Shown here piece by piece: positions 1-5,343 of a DNA stretch of 7,131 bases. The stretch is from JAJTFW01 sp046049215. GTDB lineage: Bacteria; Bacteroidota; Bacteroidia; AKYH767-A; OLB10. The DNA is taken from NCBI GenBank assembly GCA_046049215.1, contig JBJOER010000045.1, forward strand, positions 1 through 7,131, read 5' to 3'. A model generated the notes under the pieces. That model was not told the origin of the DNA, searched no databases, and worked only from the letters and a program-made list of their open reading frames with translations. The position numbers were made by a program, and so were the translations under genes. Numbering within the stretch: the first letter of the stretch is position 1; each line of letters opens with the position of its first letter.

Positions 1-99
1 TTCAAGAAGATGCAAGCCGAGAAGCGTGAACAATCAAAAGTCCGCAGGCAGATGCAATCTGAACCTCAAAAGGCTCCAGACTCGCCTAAAAATGAATAA
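1..99 (+). CDS. C-terminal fragment of an unidentified protein
   Basis: An open frame enters from the left edge and ends at a TAA at 97-99, leaving 32 codons. The tail is highly charged and polar (many Lys, Arg, Glu and Gln), followed by a Pro/Ser/Lys-rich end (PDSPKNE). It has no hydrophobic segment and looks like a helical or disordered C-terminal extension. No family can be named from so little. It converges on the minus-strand membrane-protein gene, with 52 bases between the two stop codons. It is believed to be coding because the frame is open to the edge and ends in a typical polar tail, but chance openness over 33 codons cannot be excluded. Confidence 0.5.
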   Translation, partial: FKKMQAEKREQSKVRRQMQSEPQKAPDSPKNE

Positions 100-151
100 T
101 TACTGATTTTCACTGATGTGATTTCCAGCTAAAAATACCGGACAGGAGTAT

Positions 152-475
152 TCAACGGTCATTTTCCTTCAACTTACCGCAAATCTCCTCCCATCTTTGG
201 CGGAAATGTTCTTGTTCCTGAGGGGACATCGACTCCATCTTGTTTTTAAGATGATTGCCCCAGGCGTTCCGCCATCTTCGCTTGAAATAAAACCCTTCTC
301 CACCGAACAAAATCCGGGCGAGCACAAGCATTCCTCCTGCCTGAAGATAATTCACCTCAGAAAATCCGAATACAGGGGGCATCAACCAGTTCCACATGGA
401 CATCATCACAAAGGCGACAATTAAAAACATCAGTACAAACAGCAGGATGGTTTTTAAAAGAGGATGATTATTCAT
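152..475 (-). CDS. Small membrane protein encoded downstream of an ECF sigma factor
   Basis: This 107-residue protein has a strongly hydrophobic N-terminal helix (about residues 8-27). A WNWLMPPVFGF segment (28-38) follows, then a second, weaker hydrophobic stretch (44-59, ending LFGG) and a basic, aromatic-rich stretch (62-79). The soluble C-terminal helix (83-102) begins MSPQEQEHFRQRW. The layout suggests one or two membrane passes with a charged cytoplasmic tail. I recall similar small proteins with a WNWLMP-x-x-FG core beside sigma-factor genes in Bacteroidota and some proteobacteria, but I know of no established function. The gene starts 45 bases after the sigma-factor stop on the same strand, so the two are probably cotranscribed. 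It could regulate the sigma factor, but it lacks a zinc-finger (HxxxCxxC) or FecR-type anti-sigma domain. No clear Shine-Dalgarno is seen, which is normal for this phylum. Confidence 0.8.
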   Translation of the reverse strand: MNNHPLLKTILLFVLMFLIVAFVMMSMWNWLMPPVFGFSEVNYLQAGGMLVLARILFGGEGFYFKRRWRNAWGNHLKNKMESMSPQEQEHFRQRWEEICGKLKENDR

Positions 476-520
476 GGCATTTAAGTTCTGTCAGGAATCG
501 AAGTTAATCAGGATGTTGGT

Positions 521-1117
521 TCAAGGGTTACCGTTGAACAATTCGTTGTAAAGAGTCGACAACCGCTTACGCAAGAATTTGATCGCATAGTGTTTCCGGG
601 AAAGAAGAGTATTGAGCGGGATACCCGTCTCGTCGCTGATCTCCTTGAAACTCTGCAAATCCATCTCGTGGCGGATGAACACATCGCGTTGCTCCGGGGG
701 CAGCTCTTCGAGTGCTTTCAACACGGCTTCACGAATCAGCTCATTGTCTTTGGATTTGAAGCCGGGATCTTCCCCCGCACCCATCAAATCCTCAATAAAC
801 GAATAATTTTCGCCCTCGTCACTTGGTCTGGCGGTAAAATCCTCGTAAAGCAGGGGCTTATGTTTACGGTAACGATCGGTGATTTTGTTACGAGCCACCT
901 TGTACAACCATGCCGCAGTCTGCTCGACCGGTGCCAATACCCTGTAACTGGCGGAAAGTTCGTAGAACACATCCTGTAAAATATCCTCCGCCTCGGCAGC
1001 ATTTTTCACTCTTACCCGGATGAATTCAAACAATTTCTTCCGATAAGTTTTAAACGCCTGAAGGATGGAGTCATCCTGTTGCACCATGATTGAAAATGAC
1101 GATGTATTCGAAACCAT
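521..1117 (-). CDS. ECF-type RNA polymerase sigma-70 family factor
   Basis: This 198-residue protein would bind core RNA polymerase and direct it to a specific promoter set. Region 2 spans about residues 20-87. It includes the core-binding stretch EAEDILQDVFYEL (42-54) and the -10-recognition helix with TAAWLYKVARNKITDRYRKHK (67-87). Region 4 spans about 130-186, with LEELPPEQRDVFIRHEMD followed by the helix-turn-helix FKEISDETGIPLNTLLSRKHYAIKFLRKRL. The linker (88-128) is acidic and somewhat long. There is no region 1.1 or region 3, as expected for ECF factors. The first ATG (1115-1117) is used here, but residue 11 is also Met and neither has a ribosome-binding site, so the protein could begin ten residues later. 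A small membrane-protein gene follows on the same strand and may belong to its regulatory circuit. The regulon cannot be deduced. Confidence 0.93.
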   Translation of the reverse strand: MVSNTSSFSIMVQQDDSILQAFKTYRKKLFEFIRVRVKNAAEAEDILQDVFYELSASYRVLAPVEQTAAWLYKVARNKITDRYRKHKPLLYEDFTARPSDEGENYSFIEDLMGAGEDPGFKSKDNELIREAVLKALEELPPEQRDVFIRHEMDLQSFKEISDETGIPLNTLLSRKHYAIKFLRKRLSTLYNELFNGNP

Positions 1118-1312
1118 TGCAAGATTAATGACGAATCACATGGGTTTGTATTTTATGGATTAAAATCACCTGCCGATATGACAACCACAAGGTTTTAAGC
1201 TTAAAAAATTGAATACCTGAAACTTACGAACCATAAGTCCTACATTCGGTGGGGCTGTTCGGCAGGGAATCGCTAATTTCGCAGTTCGAAAAGGAACCCT
1301 CTTCCACTTGAT
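1118..1312. promoter_or_regulatory. Divergent intergenic region between the sigma factor and E2 genes
   Basis: This 195-base region must carry the promoters for both divergent transcription units. It is AT-rich in its left two thirds. No full TAnnTTTG element is present on either strand. The nearest matches are TAATTTCG on the plus strand (1274-1281), which would put a start about 26 bases before the E2 ATG, and TAAGTTTC on the minus strand upstream of the sigma gene. Both are one base off and lack a well-spaced TTG. A 14-base perfect palindrome lies at 1193-1206 and is listed separately. The sigma gene may use a non-housekeeping promoter, for example its own, but no repeated motif shows this. 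Confidence 0.4.
1193..1206. repeat. 14-base perfect palindrome (TTTTAAGCTTAAAA)
   Basis: The sequence TTTTAAGCTTAAAA equals its own reverse complement over all 14 bases, with no spacer. It lies 76 bases upstream of the sigma-factor start and 106 bases upstream of the E2 start. A symmetrical AT-rich site in a divergent promoter region is a plausible binding site for a dimeric regulator. Palindromes this AT-rich also arise by chance, and no regulator gene is adjacent apart from the sigma factor. Confidence 0.35.
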
Positions 1313-2677
1313 ATGGCACAGATCGAATTGAAAATGCCCAAAATGGGCGAAAGCGTCCACGAAGCAACCATTATTCGCTGGCTCAAAGAAGAAGGCGAGC
1401 AGGTCAAGGCCGACGAGTCACTTCTTGAAATCGCGACCGACAAGGTGGACTCAGAGGTTCCTTCGGTCGCTGCCGGTACGCTAGTGAAGAAACTCTTTAA
1501 CGAGGGAGATGTCGTCCAGGTAGGTACAGCGATCGCACTCATCGAAACCGGTGCTGAGGCGCCTGCGATTGCCGCCACCCCTGCTAGCCCTACCACTACC
1601 GCTCAAGTAAACCCAAGTCCCGGCCAGCCGGTTTCCGCTGTTGCTTCGACGTTGAATGCGCCTGTCCACGCCCCCCCCCTTCCCACCACAGCTTCCGCCA
1701 ATTCAGGAAATCGGTTTTATTCCCCACTTGTCCGAAACATCGCCCAAACAGAAGGCATACCTCAATCTGAATTGGATACGATACCCGGGACTGGTGCCGA
1801 GGGCAGGGTCACCAAGAAGGACATTCTGTCCTATTTAGAGAAAAGGACCACCACCGGTTCTGCACAAGTCATACAACAAGCACCATCCTCACAGCCTGTA
1901 GCGGGTACAGCACCGGTTGCGACAAACGCAACCCCAACTCCTACTGCATCGGCCCCATCCATTTCCGGTGATGTCGAGATCATTGAAATGGACCGAATGA
2001 GAAAACTCATTGCGGACCACATGGTCATGAGTAAACAGACCTCGCCCCATGTCACCTCCTATGTTGAAGCGGATGTAACCAACCTGGTACTTTGGAGGGA
2101 CAGGATCAAGTCTTCATTCGAAAAGCGGGAAGGAGAGAAAATCACGTTCACCCCTGTTTTCATTGAGGCGATAGCCCGGGCAATAAAAGATTTCCCACTC
2201 ATCAATGTCAGCGTTGACGGAAATCGTATTCTGGTTAAGAAGAACATTCATATTGGTATGGCCACCGCTCTGCCAAGCGGGAATCTCATCGTACCGGTCA
2301 TTAAAAACGCAGACCGGATGAACCTGGTAGGGCTGACCAAATCAGTTAACGACCTGGCCAGGCGCGCCCGGGAAAACAAGCTACTGCCGGATGAGATTCA
2401 AGGCGGAACGTTTACTTTAACCAACGTGGGCAGTTTTGGCAACGTCATGGGCACCCCCATCATCAACCAGCCCCAGGTCGCCATCATGGCTGTCGGAGCC
2501 ATCCGTAAAAAACCTGCAGTAATCGAAACCCCACAAGGCGACGCCATAGCCATCCGACACATGATGTTCCTGTCGATGAGTTACGACCACCGCGTAGTGG
2601 ACGGCAGTTTGGGCGGAAGATTCATCCGAAAGGTGGCAGACTATTTGGAACAATTTGATTATCAAAGGGAAATATAA
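1313..2677 (+). CDS. 2-oxo acid dehydrogenase complex E2 (dihydrolipoamide acyltransferase)
   Basis: This 454-residue protein is the E2 core enzyme. It transfers an acyl group from E1 via a swinging lipoyl arm to coenzyme A. One lipoyl domain covers about residues 2-78, with lipoyl-lysine K44 in ATDKVDSE. An Ala/Pro/Thr-rich linker follows, then a peripheral-subunit-binding domain at about 135-175 (YSPLVRNIAQTEG ... GRVTKKDIL). After a second linker (179-220), the catalytic domain runs to the end with the active-site signature DHRVVDG (H426, D430). Length and single-lipoyl architecture match E2s of branched-chain or succinyl type. Sequences such as GTPIINQPQVAIMAVGAI and IRHMMFLSMSYDHRVVDG resemble the Bacteroidota E2s usually annotated as branched-chain or generic. 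The substrate is therefore not settled and no symbol is given. No E1 or E3 gene is adjacent. The first linker contains a run of nine C (1671-1679). Confidence 0.95.
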   Translation: MAQIELKMPKMGESVHEATIIRWLKEEGEQVKADESLLEIATDKVDSEVPSVAAGTLVKKLFNEGDVVQVGTAIALIETGAEAPAIAATPASPTTTAQVNPSPGQPVSAVASTLNAPVHAPPLPTTASANSGNRFYSPLVRNIAQTEGIPQSELDTIPGTGAEGRVTKKDILSYLEKRTTTGSAQVIQQAPSSQPVAGTAPVATNATPTPTASAPSISGDVEIIEMDRMRKLIADHMVMSKQTSPHVTSYVEADVTNLVLWRDRIKSSFEKREGEKITFTPVFIEAIARAIKDFPLINVSVDGNRILVKKNIHIGMATALPSGNLIVPVIKNADRMNLVGLTKSVNDLARRARENKLLPDEIQGGTFTLTNVGSFGNVMGTPIINQPQVAIMAVGAIRKKPAVIETPQGDAIAIRHMMFLSMSYDHRVVDGSLGGRFIRKVADYLEQFDYQREI

Positions 2678-2699
2678 ACTATCATTTTCCCATCCAAAC

Positions 2700-2729
2700 T
2701 TGTTCATTCCAATTTATAGCGTAATTTTG
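2700..2729 (+). promoter_or_regulatory. Bacteroidota-type promoter for tRNA-Glu
   Basis: A TTG at 2700-2702 (-33 element) is followed after exactly 19 bases by TAATTTTG at 2722-2729, a full match to the Bacteroidota -7 consensus TAnnTTTG. Transcription would start near 2735, giving a precursor with a 5' leader of roughly 20 bases before the mature tRNA. The consensus is established knowledge for this phylum's housekeeping sigma factor. The start position is inferred. Confidence 0.75.
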
Positions 2730-2757
2730 CGCTCCGTTTCGTAAGAAACACCCCCTT

Positions 2758-2830
2758 GGCCCGTTCGTCTAGGGGTCTAGGACATCTCCCTTTCACGGAG
2801 GAAACACGGGTTCGATTCCCGTACGGGCTA
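2758..2830 (+). tRNA. tRNA-Glu (anticodon TTC)
   Basis: A complete 73-base cloverleaf can be folded by eye. The acceptor stem is GGCCCGT (2758-2764) with ACGGGCT (2823-2829); its first pair is G-U, and the discriminator is A2830. The D-arm contains the AGGGGTCTAGG loop region. The anticodon stem is TCTCC/GGAGG around the loop CTTTCAC, with anticodon TTC at 2792-2794. The T-arm is ACGGG-TTCGATT-CCCGT (2806-2822). The 3' CCA is not encoded (the DNA after the discriminator reads CAA), so it would be added after transcription. It decodes GAA/GAG, and in many bacteria Glu-tRNA also feeds tetrapyrrole synthesis. It is a single tRNA with its own promoter. Confidence 0.97.
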
Positions 2831-2839
2831 CAAAAACGA

Positions 2840-2869
2840 TTGAAATGACGGTCTGGTATCGTATCTTTG
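2840..2869 (+). promoter_or_regulatory. rpsT: Bacteroidota-type promoter for rpsT
   Basis: A TTG at 2840-2842 is followed by a 19-base spacer and TATCTTTG at 2862-2869, a full TAnnTTTG match. Predicted transcription would begin near 2875, leaving a 5' leader of only about 20 bases before the rpsT start at 2896. Spacing and elements match those of the promoter just upstream of tRNA-Glu. The -7 element sits within an inverted repeat (2853-2876). Confidence 0.75.
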
Positions 2870-2876
2870 ATACCGG
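2853..2876. repeat. Inverted repeat straddling the rpsT -7 element
   Basis: CTGGTATC (2853-2860) and GATACCGG (2869-2876) are complementary over eight positions with one G-T pair, and are separated by GTATCTTT. The repeat overlaps the predicted -7 element and the likely transcription start. It could be a protein-binding operator. It could also form a hairpin in read-through RNA from the tRNA gene. No U-tract follows it, so it does not look like a terminator. Confidence 0.4.
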
Positions 2877-2895
2877 TCAGTAAAAAAGAATTCTC

Positions 2896-3150
2896 ATGGC
2901 AAACCACAAATCGGCCGAAAAGCGAATCCGTTCCAACGACACCAAGCGTGTCCTCAATCGCTATCAGGCTAAGACAACACGTAATTTACTGAAGGAACTG
3001 AGGTCGAACACCGATAAGTCCAAAGTCGCCGCAATGGTTCCCGAGGTTAGTGCCATGCTTGACCGTTTGGCCAAGAAGAATGTCATCCACAAGAACAAAG
3101 CCGCCAATTTGAAGTCCAGCATTCAGATGCACCTCAACAGCTTAAAGTAA
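2896..3150 (+). CDS. rpsT: 30S ribosomal protein S20
   Basis: This 84-residue, very basic protein matches S20 in length and sequence. It opens with MANHKSAEKRIRSNDTKR and ends in the typical helical segment with KKNVIHKNKAANLKSSIQMHL. S20 binds 16S rRNA early in assembly of the small subunit. The family is an all-helical bundle, and the whole protein here is helix-compatible and rich in Lys/Arg/Asn. The gene stands alone with its own promoter just upstream and a strong terminator just downstream, as is common for rpsT. In E. coli S20 represses its own translation; nothing here proves the same. Confidence 0.97.
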   Translation: MANHKSAEKRIRSNDTKRVLNRYQAKTTRNLLKELRSNTDKSKVAAMVPEVSAMLDRLAKKNVIHKNKAANLKSSIQMHLNSLK

Positions 3151-3173
3151 CACAAGTAGATACAAACGTATGC

Positions 3174-3212
3174 AAACGCCTTCCCGATAACGGGAGGGCG
3201 TTTTGTTTTTTT
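3174..3212 (+). terminator. Intrinsic terminator after rpsT
   Basis: AAACGCCTTCCCG (3174-3186) pairs with CGGGAGGGCGTTT (3191-3203) in a 13-bp stem with a single G-U pair and a four-base ATAA loop. A T-rich tract (TGTTTTTTT, 3204-3212) follows directly. It begins 23 bases after the rpsT stop and should separate rpsT from the RadC gene. The A-run on the left arm is short, so it is probably mainly a one-way terminator. Confidence 0.92.
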
Positions 3213-3235
3213 CCTTTGTCCACTAACCTATTTCC

Positions 3236-3952
3236 ATGTCACACCCCCAGGCTTTGTCGGACAACCGACAGGCATTGCCTATTAAAAACTGGTCTCCCCA
3301 CGAACGCCCCAGGGAAAAATTACAAGAATCGGGGGCTCAGGTTTTAACTGATTCGGAATTGCTTGCGATTTTACTTCGGAATGGCACGGCCAACGAATCG
3401 GCCATAGAGGTGGCCCGCAGGTTATTGACATCCTTCGGCAACGATCTGTTCGAACTGGCCCGCAGCAACTGGCGTGAGTTGGCTTTACAAAAGGGCATCG
3501 GACCGGTTAAATCCCTAACGGTCATAGCCGCCCTTGAGCTCGGGAGGAGATGCAGACTGGCTGAAGCGAAAACCAAACCGAAAATCACCAATAGTGGAGA
3601 CGCGGCTGCGCTTCTGGAACCGATCCTAAGGGACTTGACCCACGAAGAGTTCTGGGTGATCATCCTGAACCGGGCCAACCGGGTCATGGGTCTAAAACCG
3701 ATCAGCAAAGGGGGGATTTCGGGAACCGTGGTCGACCCAAAGCTGATCTTCCATGAAGCGCTCCATGCGAAAGCCTCCGGACTCATTCTGGCCCACAACC
3801 ATCCAAGCACCAATCCACGCCCCAGCGAAAGCGATATTCAGCTTACCCGGAAGCTGAAAGAGGGCGGAAGATTGCTTGAAATAGCTGTGCTTGACCATAT
3901 CATCATCGCGGGCTCCAGTTTTTATAGCTTTGCGGATGAAGGTGCGCTATGA
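3236..3952 (+). CDS. radC: RadC family protein (JAB/MPN-type metalloprotease fold)
   Basis: This 238-residue protein has the two-part RadC layout. The N-terminal helical region (about 18-110) includes RPREKLQESGAQVLTDSELLAILLRNG and a helix-hairpin-helix stretch LALQKGIGPVKSLTVIAALELGRR. The C-terminal JAB/MPN domain (about 115-238) carries the JAMM metal signature: E174, then H187-N-H189, S197 and D200 in HNHPSTNPRPSESD. All expected zinc ligands are present. The usual Gly after HNHPS is Thr here, a minor change. RadC was once linked to DNA repair, but its real role is unclear. The gene follows the rpsT terminator by 23 bases. A TTCCTTTG at 3211-3218 is a one-off -7 match but has no TTG at proper spacing, so the promoter is uncertain. 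It may be cotranscribed with the downstream deacetylase gene. Confidence 0.93.
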   Translation: MSHPQALSDNRQALPIKNWSPHERPREKLQESGAQVLTDSELLAILLRNGTANESAIEVARRLLTSFGNDLFELARSNWRELALQKGIGPVKSLTVIAALELGRRCRLAEAKTKPKITNSGDAAALLEPILRDLTHEEFWVIILNRANRVMGLKPISKGGISGTVVDPKLIFHEALHAKASGLILAHNHPSTNPRPSESDIQLTRKLKEGGRLLEIAVLDHIIIAGSSFYSFADEGAL

Positions 3953-3987
3953 GGAAAAAGCGATAATCACCTTTCCATTTCTTCTCA

Positions 3988-4014
3988 GCAACCATGTCTG
4001 TTTGCAACCATGTC
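3988..4014 (+). repeat. 11-base direct repeat at the deacetylase gene start
   Basis: GCAACCATGTC occurs at 3988-3998 and again at 4004-4014, a 16-base period with a 5-base spacer. Each copy contains an ATG, and a further ATG follows the second copy directly at 4015. The repeat therefore creates alternative start codons: 3994 and 4015 are in the deacetylase frame, and 4010 is out of frame. It looks like a small local duplication. Confidence 0.6.
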
Positions 4015-5343
4015 ATGATCTTCAGCCCCAAACGATCACCCCGTTTGAGGTATGTTTTAAATGTCATCCTAAAGGACTTGCTGGGGTTGGAGTATTCCCT
4101 GAGTGATAATCCAACAGAATTTCTGAATCACGCCGGACCTAAGTTCAGCTATAGCGATCATCCACTGGGTGACGAACTTTTTTTCTTCGCCTCGCGTCTG
4201 CTCTTTGAAAAAGGAATTGAAGACCAGCAAATCAATGTATTCGAGTGGAAAGGATGTCCCGTCTTCTATGGGACACACCCGAAATATGAAATCCCTTTCG
4301 ATCTTTTCGCCGCCTCTTTCTATCTGATCAGCCGATATGAGGAGTATTTGCCTCACATCAAAGACAATCACCTTCGCTTCAGTCCCCAGCAAAGTCTCGC
4401 CTTTCAAAAGAACTTCCTTCATCGACCCGTAGTAAATATCTGGGCCATTGAACTCCGAAATGTGTTGCGCAAGCTTTTCCCGGAATTGAATTTCACTGAA
4501 CCGACCTATCGTTTCATCCCGACATTCGACATCGATTCAGCCTACGCTTATCGCGAAAAAGGATTGGTCAGGCAGACCGGTTCTTTCGCCAAGGACCTGT
4601 TGAACCTGAATTTCCAGAAAATCGGCGAGCGAATCAAAGTCCTATCGGGACTTGAGACCGACCCCTATGACACTTACGACTGGCAATTGGAAATAAGCAG
4701 GAAACACCATGTCCGCCATCTGTATTTTTTCCTGGTCGGCGATTACGGCGAATACGACAAGAACATCCCATTGGAGGGAAGTCGTACCTTTCAGGCCCTG
4801 ATCAAGTCGATTGCCGATTATGCCGATGTCGGCATACATCCTTCCTACGCGAGCAATTCGAACAAAGAACAACTTCGTAAGGAAATAAGGAGACTGAGTA
4901 AAGTGCTGAAGCGCGAGATCGTACGAAGCCGCCAGCATTTCCTGAAGGTCAGCTTTCCGGAAACCTACCGCAACCTGATTGAATTCGACATCACCGAGGA
5001 TTATTCGTTAGGTTACGCATCCGAAATCGGATTCAGGGCGAGCATCTGCACGCCGTTCCCTTTTTATGACCTGGACCTGGACATGCCCACAAGGCTGATT
5101 CTTTTTCCGTTCGCCATGATGGACGGCACCATGAAGGACTATATGAAACTTACGCCAAGGCAATCGGTGAGCCGTGCCAAAGCGCTTATCGATGAAGTGA
5201 AAGCGGTGAATGGGACCCTCGTCACCCTATGGCACAACCAAAGTGTGAATGATAAGGAAGAATGGGCAGGCTGGCGCGGTGTATACGAAGAGATCGTATC
5301 CTATGCCATGAGAAACACAGAGGGCCAAGCCGTCAACGCATGA
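4015..5343 (+). CDS. Polysaccharide deacetylase family protein with N-terminal DUF7033-like domain
   Basis: This protein is 442 residues from the ATG at 4015. An in-frame ATG at 3994 would add seven residues. I prefer 4015 because related proteins, as I recall them, begin with a hydrophobic/aromatic strand followed by TPRLKY, which matches MIFSPKRSPRLRYVLNVILKDLLG. The N-terminal part (about 1-140) resembles the DUF7033 domain often joined to these deacetylases, including GDELFF, IPFDLFAASFYLISRYEEY and RPVVNIWA. The NodB-like barrel (about 165-420) has TFDIDSAYAY (D172, D174), GIHPSY (H275), RSRQHF (R306, H308), DYSLGY and a late LWHN (H407). These fit motifs 1-5 of carbohydrate esterase family 4. 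There is no signal peptide, so the protein is probably cytoplasmic. Its last bases overlap the next gene (ATGA). It likely removes an acyl group from a sugar precursor or polymer, but the substrate is unknown. Confidence 0.87.
   Translation: MIFSPKRSPRLRYVLNVILKDLLGLEYSLSDNPTEFLNHAGPKFSYSDHPLGDELFFFASRLLFEKGIEDQQINVFEWKGCPVFYGTHPKYEIPFDLFAASFYLISRYEEYLPHIKDNHLRFSPQQSLAFQKNFLHRPVVNIWAIELRNVLRKLFPELNFTEPTYRFIPTFDIDSAYAYREKGLVRQTGSFAKDLLNLNFQKIGERIKVLSGLETDPYDTYDWQLEISRKHHVRHLYFFLVGDYGEYDKNIPLEGSRTFQALIKSIADYADVGIHPSYASNSNKEQLRKEIRRLSKVLKREIVRSRQHFLKVSFPETYRNLIEFDITEDYSLGYASEIGFRASICTPFPFYDLDLDMPTRLILFPFAMMDGTMKDYMKLTPRQSVSRAKALIDEVKAVNGTLVTLWHNQSVNDKEEWAGWRGVYEEIVSYAMRNTEGQAVNA

Noticed and set aside
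110..121. TCAC-TGAT-GTGA inverted repeat between the two convergent genes as a terminator
   Set aside because: The stem is only four pairs, GC content is low and no proper T-tract follows, so it is too weak to call.
197..424. Plus-strand open frame opposite the small membrane protein
   Set aside because: The minus-strand protein has clear membrane-segment structure and operon context. The plus-strand frame has no recognisable features and appears to be a shadow.
1166..1596. Minus-strand open frames over the divergent region and the start of the E2 gene
   Set aside because: They are antisense to an intact lipoyl domain, and their predicted proteins are low-complexity Ser/Ala strings with no domain.
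2704..2907. Minus-strand open frame of 67 codons across the tRNA and rpsT leader
   Set aside because: It is the translation of the tRNA-Glu gene in reverse, including the typical spurious YGNRTRVSSVKGRCPRPLDERAKG-like string. It also overlaps two promoters.
3997..4004. TCTGTTTG as a -7 promoter element for the deacetylase cluster
   Set aside because: It is one base off consensus, has no TTG about 19 bases upstream, and would place the transcription start at or beyond the start codon.
5262..5339. Upstream start for the AAC(3)-like gene at 5262
   Set aside because: It would add 26 residues read out of frame from the deacetylase 3' end. The ATG at 5340 forms a standard ATGA overlap and leaves a protein matching the family.
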